NCBI RefSeq assembly: GCF_902859705.1
Contig: NZ_CADIJO010000018.1
Location: 53,326-117,325 of the forward strand
Length of the DNA stretch: 64,000 nucleotides
Direction of reading: 5' to 3'
DNA from: Achromobacter deleyi
GTDB lineage: Bacteria; Pseudomonadota; Gammaproteobacteria; Burkholderiales; Burkholderiaceae_B
In this document: positions 27,821-35,845 of the stretch, in pieces
Layout of the letters: each line of letters opens with the position of its first letter
Position numbering within the stretch: position 1 is the stretch's first letter
Program-made: the position numbers and the translations under genes
The notes under the pieces: model-generated
The model's database searches: none
What the model saw: the letters and a program-made list of their open reading frames with translations, nothing else
What the model was told of the DNA's origin: nothing

Positions 27821-28896
27821 ACACGCCCTTGAATCGATCCGCCACGGAAGATCACGGTGCCTCGCTCGCTGGCGTGCTCGACGCGGCCGCGCCCGCGTCG
27901 GCAGACGCCGTGCCGCTCTTGCAAGCCCGGGCCGTCAGCCGGCAGTTTTCGATCCGCACCGGCATGTTCCGCCCGCGCACCACCTTGCAGGCCGTGAACG
28001 GCGTGGACCTGGACGTACCGCGCGGTTCGGTGCTGGGAATCGTGGGGGAATCGGGCTGCGGCAAGTCCACCCTGGCGCGTGTGTTGCTGGGGCTGATTCC
28101 ACCCACCCAGGGCGCCATCCACCTGGGCGGCCAGGACATTCGCCAACTGAGCCGCCGCGCGCTGGCCCGGCGGGTGCAGCCCATTTTCCAGGACCCGTAT
28201 TCGTCCTTGAACCCGCGCCGCTCGATTGCGTCCATCGTGTCGCTGCCGCTGGAAGTGCACGGCATTCCCAACCCCGGCATGCGCCGCGCCATCGAGATGC
28301 TCGAACGCGTGGGCCTGCCGCCGCGGCTGGCCCACAACACGCCCGGGCAACTGTCGGGCGGCCAGCGCCAGCGCGTGGCGATTGCCCGCGCCCTGGTCAT
28401 GCACCCCGAACTGGTCATCTGCGACGAGCCGACGTCCGCGCTGGACGTATCGGTGCAGGCGCAGATCATGAACCTGCTGATGGACCTGCGGCGGGAATTC
28501 AACCTGACCTATGTGTTCATCAGCCACAACCTGGCGGTGGTGGAGCACATTGCCACGCATGTCGCGGTGATGTACCTGGGCCGCGTGGTCGAATCCGCGC
28601 CGACCGAACGCTTGTTCCACGACCCGCGCCATCCCTACACCCAGGCGCTGCTGGCCTCGGTGCTGACGCCCGAGCCGGGCCTGGGCATTCCGGATACCGG
28701 GCTGGGGCTGTCGTTTCCCGACCCGCTGCATCCGCCGCCCGGCTGTCCGTTCCACCCGCGCTGCCGCCACGCCATGCCGCAATGCCGCCAGGACCGGCCG
28801 ACGCTGACGCCGCGTGACGGGGCGGTGGTGGCTTGCCATCTTTATCCGGCGGATGCGCTGCGCGCTGCGAACCATGGCGGTGCCACTGTGGCGTAG
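27817..28896 (+). CDS. ABC transporter ATP-binding protein, DppF type
   Basis: A 359-residue ATPase, overlapping the preceding stop by ATGA. Walker A is [14 protein letters not shown], the signature QLSGGQRQRVAIARAL, Walker B LVICDEPTSALDV and the switch FISHNLAVVEH. The C-terminal cysteine region CPFHPRCRHAMPQC matches DppF. An N-terminal tail of about 45 residues is longer than usual and Ala-rich. It ends the transporter operon. Confidence 0.92.
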   Translation: MNTPLNRSATEDHGASLAGVLDAAAPASADAVPLLQARAVSRQFSIRTGMFRPRTTLQAVNGVDLDVPRGSVLGIVGESGCGKSTLARVLLGLIPPTQGAIHLGGQDIRQLSRRALARRVQPIFQDPYSSLNPRRSIASIVSLPLEVHGIPNPGMRRAIEMLERVGLPPRLAHNTPGQLSGGQRQRVAIARALVMHPELVICDEPTSALDVSVQAQIMNLLMDLRREFNLTYVFISHNLAVVEHIATHVAVMYLGRVVESAPTERLFHDPRHPYTQALLASVLTPEPGLGIPDTGLGLSFPDPLHPPPGCPFHPRCRHAMPQCRQDRPTLTPRDGAVVACHLYPADALRAANHGGATVA

Positions 28897-28935
28897 TCCG
28901 CCCCGCATCGCGGGACGCGGGTTGCGCCGATCGCG

Positions 28936-29820
28936 TCACCCTCCACTGCGTTCCCGCAGGAAATCAATGAACTGCCTTACCTTGGCGCTGACGTGGCGCG
29001 TGTCCGGGTACACCGCGTACACCGGCTGCGGCGGCAGGGTGTACGACGGCAAGACCCGCCGCAATTCACCGCGCGCCAGCGGTTCCTGCAACAGCCAGTC
29101 CGGCAGCGCCGCCACGCCGCAGCCCGCCAGGGCAAACGCCAGCAGCGCCGACGCGGTATCTGCCTGCGCCACGGGTTCAACCCGCAGTTCGTGTTCGCGC
29201 CCTTTGCTGTCGGCCAGCCGCCAGCGGTCACTACGCCCCGCGCGGTTGGCCAGCCACGGCAGCGCGGCCAGCGCCTGGGCCGTGCGCGGCATGCCATGGC
29301 GTGCCAGCAGGTCCGGCGCGGCCACCAGCAACAGCTTGAATTCGCCGATGCGCGCGGCGCGGTGGCGCGAGTCTTCCTGCGCCCCCACCCGGATGGCCAG
29401 GTCCAGCCGCTCTGAAATCAGGTCTGCGTGCGCGGACCCCGCCTGGTAGTGGATGCGCAGCCCCGGATGCTGCCGCGCGAATGCCGCCAGCGCGGGCGCC
29501 ACGACGCGGTTGCCGTAGTCGACACTGGCCGTCACGCGCAGGCTGCCTGACAAGTCGCCCTGCCCGGCACGCGCAGTGTCGACTGCCGCATCGGCCTGGC
29601 GCAGCAGGTTGGCGCAGTCTGCGTAGAAACCTTCGCCCGCCTCGGTCATGGCCAGCCGGCGCGTGCTGCGCACCAGCAAGGCCACCCCCAGTTCGTGTTC
29701 CAGCTGCTTGATATTGAAGCTGACCACCGCCTTGGTGGTGCCCAAGGCCAATGCCGCGGCCGTGAACGAGCCGGCCTCGACCACGGCCACGAACATTGCC
29801 AGCCGGTTCAGGTTGATCAT
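28936..29820 (-). CDS. LysR-family transcriptional regulator
   Basis: A 294-residue regulator. The N-terminal winged helix reads AVVEAGSFTAAALALGTTKA with IKQLEHELGVALL, and the effector domain follows with SLRVTASVDYGNRVVAP. The type (AlaATTKAVVSFNIKQLE) is that of the DsdC/AaeR-like group in betaproteobacteria. It is convergent with the DppF gene and divergent from the SnoaL-like gene, which is its likely target. Confidence 0.9.
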   Translation of the reverse strand: MINLNRLAMFVAVVEAGSFTAAALALGTTKAVVSFNIKQLEHELGVALLVRSTRRLAMTEAGEGFYADCANLLRQADAAVDTARAGQGDLSGSLRVTASVDYGNRVVAPALAAFARQHPGLRIHYQAGSAHADLISERLDLAIRVGAQEDSRHRAARIGEFKLLLVAAPDLLARHGMPRTAQALAALPWLANRAGRSDRWRLADSKGREHELRVEPVAQADTASALLAFALAGCGVAALPDWLLQEPLARGELRRVLPSYTLPPQPVYAVYPDTRHVSAKVRQFIDFLRERSGG

Positions 29821-29829
29821 GCGTGCCCC

Positions 29830-29866
29830 GGTAGATTGTCAAAAATTCACGAACAGTATATCTACC
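29830..29866. promoter_or_regulatory. Inverted repeat in the LysR/SnoaL-like divergent promoter
   Basis: GGTAGAT at 29830-29836 and ATCTACC at 29860-29866, 37 bp end to end, inside the 139-bp AT-rich intergenic region. A LysR-type regulator could bind here, but the spacing is wide and the call is tentative. Confidence 0.3.
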
Positions 29867-29959
29867 GTTCAGGTCTTCTTTTCGAACAATTCAATTTCTA
29901 GAATGGCGCTCCGAAATCCACCCGCCCTGCCGCAGGCGCCCTGCCGGAGCCCCTTCTTC

Positions 29960-30373
29960 ATGCCAGATTTTTCCGACCATTGCCGCCGAGCGGCGCACGA
30001 TGCCCACGCCCTGATCGAACAGTGGATCGGCCAGACCGGCCTGCCATCCGACACCCTGCCGCGCCTGCTGGCGTATTTTTCCGACGACTTCAGCATGGTC
30101 ACGACCGACGGGCAGCGGCTGCCCGACGGCGCGCTGCCTGGCCTGTTCGCGCGCCTGGCCGGCAGCCGGCCCGGGCTTTCCATCCGCATCGACGAGTTCG
30201 CGGTGCTGCATGCCAGCACAGATTCCGCGGTGTTGACCTATCGCGAATCGCACGCCTGGCACGGCGGCGCGACGGTGCGGCGGGCCACGGCCAGCTTCAT
30301 CGCTGATGAAGACGGCCACCCCCGCTGGCGGCACCTGCATGAAACCTGGGTGACCACGCACGCGCCCCAATAA
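29960..30373 (+). CDS. SnoaL-like/DUF4440 nuclear transport factor 2 family protein
   Basis: A 137-residue cone-fold protein. LPRLLAYFSDDFSMVTTDGQ, FARLAGSRPGLSIRIDEF and ending WRHLHETWVT fit the DUF4440 group. Members are small enzymes or ligand-binding proteins with unassigned roles. The ATG at 29960 has GGAG twelve bases upstream; an in-frame ATG at 29903 without a site would add 19 residues. It is divergent from the LysR gene. Confidence 0.75.
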   Translation: MPDFSDHCRRAAHDAHALIEQWIGQTGLPSDTLPRLLAYFSDDFSMVTTDGQRLPDGALPGLFARLAGSRPGLSIRIDEFAVLHASTDSAVLTYRESHAWHGGATVRRATASFIADEDGHPRWRHLHETWVTTHAPQ

Positions 30374-30471
30374 CGCACGGGAATAAGCAAGCGGGGAATT
30401 AATCGTTGGTGCGCGCGGACCGAGCCGGTAGAGTCCGACGCCGCGTAACACTTCACGAGCATCCCCGTCCC

Positions 30472-31527
30472 ATGCCTACCCGTCGCATCCCGTCCCGCCC
30501 CATTCGTTCCCGCCTCATTCCGTCCGGCGCCGCTCACTCCGAAACTTCCGACCGAACCCGGTCCCCCGCCCGCCGCGCCGTCCTGCTGGCCCTGACGGCT
30601 GCCCTGGCCGGCGCCGGCCTGGGCACCGCCCACGCCGAACAGCGCGTGATCCGCATCGTGGTGCCGTACGGCACCGGCGCCGTGCAGGACACCATCGCCC
30701 GCGCCATCAGCGACGAGCTGGGCCACGCATTGAACGCGTCGATCGTGGTGGAGAACCGCGCGGGCGCCGGCGGCACCGTGGGCACCGCCCAGGTGGCGCG
30801 CGCCACGCCCGACGGCAACACGCTGGTGCTGGCCGCGGCCAGCCACCATATCGCCGGCTATCTGTACAAGAACCTGAACTACGACCCCTACAAGGACTTC
30901 ACCGGCGTGGCCTATCTGGGCAACACCGGCTACATCATCCTGGCGTCCGCCGCGCTGAAGGCCGCCAACACGGCCGAGTTCATCCAGGCGGTCAAGGCCA
31001 AGCCCGGCGCCTACGACTATGCGTCGGCCGGCAACGGCAGCGCCTCGCACCTGGGCATGGCGTCGTTCCTGACCGCCGCGGGCGCGCAGATGCAGCACAT
31101 TCCCATGAAGTCGACGGGCGATGCCGTGACCGAACTGTTGGCCGGCCGGGTTGCTGCCGTGACGGCCGCGACCATCGGCGTGACCGGTTATCGCAATGAC
31201 CCGCGCGTGGTGTTCCTGGCCTATACGGGCAAGCAACGCTCGCGCTTTGCGCCGGACCTGCCGACCGTGGCCGAAAGCGGCCTGCCGGGGTATGCCTTCG
31301 ATTCGTGGCTGGGCCTGTTGGCGCCGGCCGGCATTGCGCCCGCCGAACGCGACAAGATCAACGCCGCGGTGAACAAGGTGTTGGCCGACCCGAAGGTGCA
31401 GACGCGCCTGGCGTCGCTGGGCGTCGAAGCCGAGGCCAAGTCGCCCGCGCAATTCCAGGACCTGCTCAAGGCGGATTGGGACGCGGCGGGCAAGTTGGTC
31501 ACCGCGTCGGGCGCCCGGGTCGAATAG
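30472..31527 (+). CDS. Bug-family (TctC-type) periplasmic solute receptor
   Basis: A 351-residue protein of the Bordetella uptake gene family. A long basic, Arg/Ser/Pro-rich lead precedes a signal peptide ending GTAHAEQ, with a possible twin-arginine look (SPARRAVLLAL). The mature start VIRIVVPYGTGAVQDTIARA and VVENRAGAGGTVGTAQVA are the Bug signatures. It should bind a small carboxylate. No TctA/TctB membrane genes are beside it, as is usual for this expanded family in Alcaligenaceae. Confidence 0.9.
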   Translation: MPTRRIPSRPIRSRLIPSGAAHSETSDRTRSPARRAVLLALTAALAGAGLGTAHAEQRVIRIVVPYGTGAVQDTIARAISDELGHALNASIVVENRAGAGGTVGTAQVARATPDGNTLVLAAASHHIAGYLYKNLNYDPYKDFTGVAYLGNTGYIILASAALKAANTAEFIQAVKAKPGAYDYASAGNGSASHLGMASFLTAAGAQMQHIPMKSTGDAVTELLAGRVAAVTAATIGVTGYRNDPRVVFLAYTGKQRSRFAPDLPTVAESGLPGYAFDSWLGLLAPAGIAPAERDKINAAVNKVLADPKVQTRLASLGVEAEAKSPAQFQDLLKADWDAAGKLVTASGARVE

Positions 31528-31532
31528 ACAGC

Positions 31533-31565
31533 GCATCGCCGTGGCGCCCTGCGCCGCGGCGATGC
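31533..31565. terminator. Hairpin between the Bug gene and the convergent TetR gene
   Basis: Perfect 9-bp arms GCATCGCCG and CGGCGATGC around a 15-base GC-rich loop. It begins six bases after the Bug stop codon. No T-run follows on either strand. Confidence 0.4.
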
Positions 31566-31581
31566 CGTTGGCGTGACGGCG

Positions 31582-32187
31582 TCAGCGCTGCCGCACGCCT
31601 TCCAGGAACATATTGGTGATGAAGTCGGCCAGCGCTTCGCGCTGCTGTTCATCCGGCATCTGCCGGGTGAAGCGTTCGATGACGCCCATGAAGGCATGGG
31701 CCAGCCATTCGGGTGCGATGTCCTGGCGGAACAGACCGGCGCGCTGCTCGATGCGCACGTTTTCCGCGATCATCACCACCAGCTCGTCCTTCAAGGTTTC
31801 GGCCGCCTCGACCTGGAAAAAGCCGATGCGCGTCAGGTTGGGATCTTCCTGCAAGATCGCCAGCCAGTTGCAAACGCCGCGCCGTATGCGCACGTCTTGC
31901 GGCAGGCCTTGCAGGTCGTCGTCAAGCCGCGCCTGGCAGACCTCAGTGCGCAACCGCTGCGCGAACATGCCCACGAGCTCGTCGTAGGCCGCCTGCTTGC
32001 TGGCGAAGTACTGATAGAACACCGGTTGCGTCACGCCCGCGCGGGCGACGATGTCGCTGATGCGGGTATGCTGGAAGCCGCGTTCCGCGAACTCCGCCGC
32101 CGCGACTTCCAAGAGCTGCAGCCGCGTGCGTTCACCTTTGGTCAAACGCTTGTCTTGCGGTATTGAGGGGGGTAGTGCCGTCGTCAT
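31582..32187 (-). CDS. TetR/AcrR-family transcriptional regulator
   Basis: A 201-residue regulator. The HTH is RISDIVARAGVTQPVFYQYF at about residues 41-60, preceded by LLEVAAAEFAERGFQHT. The C-terminal ligand domain is typical in length. It is divergent from a small lipoprotein gene across a 63-bp AT-rich promoter and convergent with the Bug gene. Its effector is unknown. Confidence 0.88.
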   Translation of the reverse strand: MTTALPPSIPQDKRLTKGERTRLQLLEVAAAEFAERGFQHTRISDIVARAGVTQPVFYQYFASKQAAYDELVGMFAQRLRTEVCQARLDDDLQGLPQDVRIRRGVCNWLAILQEDPNLTRIGFFQVEAAETLKDELVVMIAENVRIEQRAGLFRQDIAPEWLAHAFMGVIERFTRQMPDEQQREALADFITNMFLEGVRQR

Positions 32188-32250
32188 CGCGTGAAATTAC
32201 TATCCTTCCAAAATTTTTGCCATACATTCCCACATACATAGAAGCTGGCA

Positions 32251-32766
32251 ATGTTGCGATTGTTGCGTTCCATCCCTATTTGTTGCGCCGCAGCGTTGGC
32301 CTTGATGCTGTCCGGCTGCATTCCCTACCCCACCCACAAGACCTTGCAGCCCGCCGCGCGCATCACCGTGCTGGACGAAGCCTCGCAGCCCATCAGCGAT
32401 GCGCGAGTGGTGTTGATCGCAGGCGCCTACCCGTACGGTTTTGACCGTTTCCGCGAGGAAGCACGCACGTCGGCCGACGGCCGCGCGCATTTCGATGCGC
32501 GCCACGAATGGCGCGTCGAAGTCCTGGCCATCCACGGATCGGAAGTCTTTTTCTGGAACTGGTGCGTCGAAAAACCGGGCTACGAAACCTACGAAACGCA
32601 GGACCGCAACGCTGATAAGTTTGACGACAATGCTGCCATTCATCTCAAGGCCGGAGAGTCGCGTTCTTGCAACAACCCGGGCGGATCGCCGTTCATGCGC
32701 GAGCTGCCCGCGCCCGGCCAACCGGGCGCCAAGGATGCCGCGCCGGCCGGTACCCCATCCCGTTAG
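32251..32766 (+). CDS. Hypothetical lipoprotein
   Basis: A 171-residue exported lipoprotein. The signal sequence ends in the lipobox LMLSGC (Cys22). The mature part begins with a short carboxypeptidase-regulatory-like strand pattern (ITVLDEASQPISDARVVLIAG) followed by a Trp/Tyr/acidic segment and a Pro-rich end. Such a domain suggests a beta-sandwich at the outer membrane. No function can be assigned. It is divergent from a TetR regulator that may control it. Confidence 0.7.
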   Translation: MLRLLRSIPICCAAALALMLSGCIPYPTHKTLQPAARITVLDEASQPISDARVVLIAGAYPYGFDRFREEARTSADGRAHFDARHEWRVEVLAIHGSEVFFWNWCVEKPGYETYETQDRNADKFDDNAAIHLKAGESRSCNNPGGSPFMRELPAPGQPGAKDAAPAGTPSR

Positions 32767-32925
32767 TCCGATCGCGCAACGAACGGCAGCGCAGCGGCCG
32801 TAAAGCCCTGAAATCACTTGAAATCTCCGTAGTTCTTGACACAACTATTGCGCGCTGGCGGCGTTACAGTACGGGTATCGCCAGCTGCTGCAACAAGCGG
32901 AGCCTGGCGGATCAGGAGCAAGATC

Positions 32926-33477
32926 ATGAAGCGGTTTACAGGTCGGATGGTCGGCGTTGCGCTGGCATTGGCCGTAGCAAGTTCCCCCGCCTTCGCGGGC
33001 GGGTATCGCGGCGGCTACCACGGTGGCGGCTATCACGGTGGCGGTTACCACCATTCCCACGGCGGCGGCGGCAGCAGCGGCTGGTGGGTCGGTGGCGCAT
33101 TGGCGCTGGCGGCCACCGGGTTGATCCTGGCAGCCAATTCCGGCCCCACCTATGTGCAGACGGCGACTTACGCGCCGGGCGTGGCCTACTACAGCCCGCC
33201 CGTCTACGCCGCGCCGGTCTACGACGCCCCGCCGGTGTATGCGGCGCCCCCGGTCTATGCCGCGCCCGAACCGCAATACGCGCCGGTGCAATACTCGGCC
33301 CCCGCCCCGGTCAACAAGGCGCAGGCCAACGCATCCAACGAATGCCGCCGCTGGGCCATGAACCAAAGCGGCTACGACCCGGCCACGATCTCGCAATGGA
33401 CCACGCAAGTCATGGTGGATACCTACAACCGCGCGCTGGATTCCTGCATGAACAGCCAGGGTTACCGGGCCAACTGA
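32926..33477 (+). CDS. Secreted Gly/His-rich small protein with PVYAAP repeats
   Basis: A 183-residue exported protein. A signal peptide (MVGVALALAVASSPAFA) is followed by three GGYHGGG-like units with six histidines, a hydrophobic segment (WWVGGALALAATGLILA) and a Tyr/Pro repeat zone with several PVYAAP units. The end is a conserved-looking domain with two cysteines (NECRRWAMNQSGYD and LDSCMNSQGY). The His-rich part could bind metal; that is inference. CAGGAG precedes the ATG at 32926. Similar envelope proteins in related bacteria are uncharacterised. Confidence 0.75.
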   Translation: MKRFTGRMVGVALALAVASSPAFAGGYRGGYHGGGYHGGGYHHSHGGGGSSGWWVGGALALAATGLILAANSGPTYVQTATYAPGVAYYSPPVYAAPVYDAPPVYAAPPVYAAPEPQYAPVQYSAPAPVNKAQANASNECRRWAMNQSGYDPATISQWTTQVMVDTYNRALDSCMNSQGYRAN

Positions 33478-33561
33478 CGCCTTGATCCGGGCCGACGGCA
33501 ACGCCGGCCCGCCATCCGCATCAGGTCGACACCCGCGAATTCGCCGCGCCACGCGCAGCGT

Positions 33562-33888
33562 TCAACCGCGCCGGCCGCCCCAGCCGCGCCAGGCAAAGAA
33601 GATGGCCGCCACCAAGGCCAGCGCCGCAGGCAGCACCCAGACGAAACCTGAATCCGTATACACCACGCCTTCATCTGGATCGTAGTAGCGGCCCAGCTCG
33701 TTGAAGTCCCACTTCAGGTACATGGCGTACCAGAGCCAGAAGAAAAACGCTGAAAACACCGCCGACACGCCCGCCCCGACGCGCGCCAGCAAGCGCCCGC
33801 GCCCCGTGCCGGCCAACAGGCGCCAGGCCGACACCACGCCGGCCGCCACGGCCACCAGTATCAGCCAATCACCGACGTTAAATCCCAT
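33562..33888 (-). CDS. Small multi-pass membrane protein, hypothetical
   Basis: A 108-residue protein with three likely membrane segments (LILVAVAAGVVSAWRLL, VGAGVSAVFSAFFFWLWYAM and FVWVLPAALALVAAIFFAW). The ATG at 33888 has GGAGG at good spacing. It overlaps the end of the DUF523 gene by 11 bases, so the two are co-transcribed and probably translationally coupled. No family was recognised. Confidence 0.7.
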   Translation of the reverse strand: MGFNVGDWLILVAVAAGVVSAWRLLAGTGRGRLLARVGAGVSAVFSAFFFWLWYAMYLKWDFNELGRYYDPDEGVVYTDSGFVWVLPAALALVAAIFFAWRGWGGRRG

Positions 33889-34468
33889 TGCCGGCCTCCG
33901 GGGAGGAACAGTCCGGGTCCCGTGGCGACGCCGGGTCGCGCCTGACCGGCGACGACGTCGGCGCACCATCGGCTTGCGCCTGCAACCGCGCCAGGCAGGC
34001 CTGGGCCTCGGCCCATTGGTGCTCGCTGAAGACGCGCACACCGGCATCAGTGAGTAACTGCGCCGTGACGCCCACGCCGGGCTGTTTGACGCCCGCGAAG
34101 CGGCCATCGTAGACATAGCCGCTGCCACAGGACGGACTGCCTTCTTTCAGCACCGCGACGCGGATGCCATGCTTGCGGGCCGCGGCCAGGGCTTCGTGGG
34201 CGCCGTTCACGAACGGCTGGGTGACGTCGTCGCCCGACACCGCCACCACGCGGGCGCGCCCGGCCAACACCGAGGCGGCAGTGGCGCCGGGTTCGATTTC
34301 GGCGGGAGGACGCGGGATCGGCATGCCGCCGGCCACTTCCGGACAGACGGACACCACTTGGCCGGCCGCCAGCCAACCAGCCAACACGGCGTGGTCGTTG
34401 GGCACCGCGCGCCCGTCGTATCGCACGGGCTTGCCCAGAAGACAGGCGCTGACAAGAACGTATTGCAT
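33878..34468 (-). CDS. DUF523 family protein
   Basis: A 196-residue protein with the DUF523 signatures: VSACLLGKPVRYDG at the start, VCPEVAGGMPIPRPPAEI near residue 42 and LKEGSPSCGSGYVYDG near residue 107. Three cysteines (C9, C42, C114 approximately) are conserved in the family and may bind a metal or cluster; the function is unknown. The C-terminal 25 residues are a polar Pro/Arg/Asp tail. It overlaps the following membrane-protein gene. Confidence 0.85.
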   Translation of the reverse strand: MQYVLVSACLLGKPVRYDGRAVPNDHAVLAGWLAAGQVVSVCPEVAGGMPIPRPPAEIEPGATAASVLAGRARVVAVSGDDVTQPFVNGAHEALAAARKHGIRVAVLKEGSPSCGSGYVYDGRFAGVKQPGVGVTAQLLTDAGVRVFSEHQWAEAQACLARLQAQADGAPTSSPVRRDPASPRDPDCSSPEAGNGI

Positions 34469-34597
34469 GAAGAATCCGGCAAGCGATGCGCGGCCGGGCC
34501 ATGGCGATCTGCCGCCGGCGGCGCATCAAGGGCTGACGCCCGTGAATGCCTGATTAGAACACCCGCCAGCGCGGGGCGGCCAGCGTCGCAAGGCCGG

Positions 34598-34849
34598 CTA
34601 GGCGGCGTCCAGCCACTGGCGCAGCGCCGCATCGCGCACCTGCAACACATCGAACAGGCCCAGCGCGCGCAACGCCGGCATGGCCTCGCGCATATCCCGC
34701 TCTGCGTCATCGCGCGCCTGCGGCGTGGCGGCGGGGTCGTTCCAGACCCGCGCATTGGCTAGAAAGGCGCCGACCGTGCCCTTGCGCACGGTCACGCCCT
34801 GGAAACTGCCCTCGTTCTGATCGTCGGCCAACACATCCTGTGCTTTCAT
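34598..34849 (-). CDS. Small hypothetical protein
   Basis: An 83-residue acidic protein with clear coding character (begins MKAQDVLADDQNEGSF, ends VRDAALRQWLDAA). It is rich in Ala and charged residues and likely helical at the end. The ATG at 34849 has a CAGGAGAAAA site. No family was recognised. It is divergent from an AraC-type regulator across only 93 bases, so the regulator may control it. Confidence 0.65.
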   Translation of the reverse strand: MKAQDVLADDQNEGSFQGVTVRKGTVGAFLANARVWNDPAATPQARDDAERDMREAMPALRALGLFDVLQVRDAALRQWLDAA

Positions 34850-34942
34850 GGTTTTCTCCTGTTGATAGGCACAGGGTTCACGATAAGCGCGCAGGTTCGG
34901 CAAATCTGCGGTAATTTGGTCAATCGATACCGTGTTTCTGCC

Positions 34943-35734
34943 ATGACTCGCCCTGCCTCACCCCCCTTGATCGCCCCCGACCTGGCCGGCTCGCCCCGCG
35001 GCCCCCGCCTGCTGGCGGTGCGCCGGCACGATGCGACGCTGCGGCATACGGCCATGCATCAGCACGCGCGCGGCCAATTGTTCGGCGCCTATCGCGGCCT
35101 GCTGACGGTGTACGCCGGCAACCGGCAATGGGTGGCGCCTCCGGCGCACGCGATCTGGATTCCGCCCCACTGCCCGCACGGATTGCGTTCGCATGGCCCG
35201 TATGCGGGCTACAGCGCCTATCTGAGCCCGGCCGCCTGCGCCGGCCTGCCGGAACAGCCATGCGCGTTGCGGGCGTCGGCGTTGCTATTGGCCGCGGTAG
35301 AACGCGCCGCCAGTTGGAACGACCCGGCCGAAGACCAGGACGCCGCCCGCACCCGCATCGTCGAGCTTGTGCGCGATGAGATCCGCACCCTGCCCCACGC
35401 GGGAAACGGGCTGACGCTGCCGCGCGACCCGCGCTTGCAACGGTTGGCGCTGGCCTGGTCGGATGCGCCGGACGACACGCGTCCGCTGGCTGCCTGGGCC
35501 GCTGACATCGGCATGGCGCCGCGCACGCTGGCGCGGCGTTTCCTGGAAGAGACCGGCTTGACCCTGGGCGCGTGGCGCCAGCAGGCGCGGCTGATGCGCG
35601 CCCAGGAAATGCTGGCCGCCGGCCACAGCGTGACGGCGGCCGCACTGGAATCCGGCTATGACAACGTCAGCGCGTTCATCGCGATGTTCAAGCGTGAGTA
35701 TGGGGTGACGCCAGGACGTTACGGCAACGATTGA
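34943..35734 (+). CDS. AraC-family transcriptional regulator with cupin-like N-terminus
   Basis: A 263-residue regulator. The N-terminal cupin part (MHQHARGQLFGAYRGLLTVY with WVAPPAHAIWIPPHCPH) senses a ligand. The C-terminal HTH pair is LAAWAADIGMAPRTLARRFL and SVTAAALESGYDNVSAFIAM, ending in FKREYGVTPGRY. The ATG at 34943 is preferred over an in-frame ATG 27 codons upstream inside the shared promoter. It is divergent from the 83-residue protein gene. Confidence 0.88.
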   Translation: MTRPASPPLIAPDLAGSPRGPRLLAVRRHDATLRHTAMHQHARGQLFGAYRGLLTVYAGNRQWVAPPAHAIWIPPHCPHGLRSHGPYAGYSAYLSPAACAGLPEQPCALRASALLLAAVERAASWNDPAEDQDAARTRIVELVRDEIRTLPHAGNGLTLPRDPRLQRLALAWSDAPDDTRPLAAWAADIGMAPRTLARRFLEETGLTLGAWRQQARLMRAQEMLAAGHSVTAAALESGYDNVSAFIAMFKREYGVTPGRYGND

Positions 35735-35766
35735 CCGAAAACGCCGGCCCCTGGGGCTGGAATGAT

Positions 35767-35794
35767 CGAGGCCTGGCGCAGGCGCCAGGCCTCG
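35767..35794. terminator. Perfect 13-bp-arm hairpin between araC-type and NYN genes
   Basis: Arms CGAGGCCTGGCGC and GCGCCAGGCCTCG with a two-base loop, between convergent genes. It is very stable, yet without a U-tract on either strand. A bidirectional terminator is the simplest reading. Confidence 0.5.
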
Positions 35795-35803
35795 TAACCT
35801 GCC

Positions 35804-35833
35804 ATGACCGCCGGATCAATGACCGCCGGATCA
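35804..35833. repeat. Tandem duplication of a 15-bp unit
   Basis: ATGACCGCCGGATCA occurs twice in immediate tandem (35804-35818, 35819-35833), just past the end of the NYN gene. It could be a recent slippage event. No function is evident. Confidence 0.7.
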
Positions 35834-35845
35834 ATGGCCGAGGGA

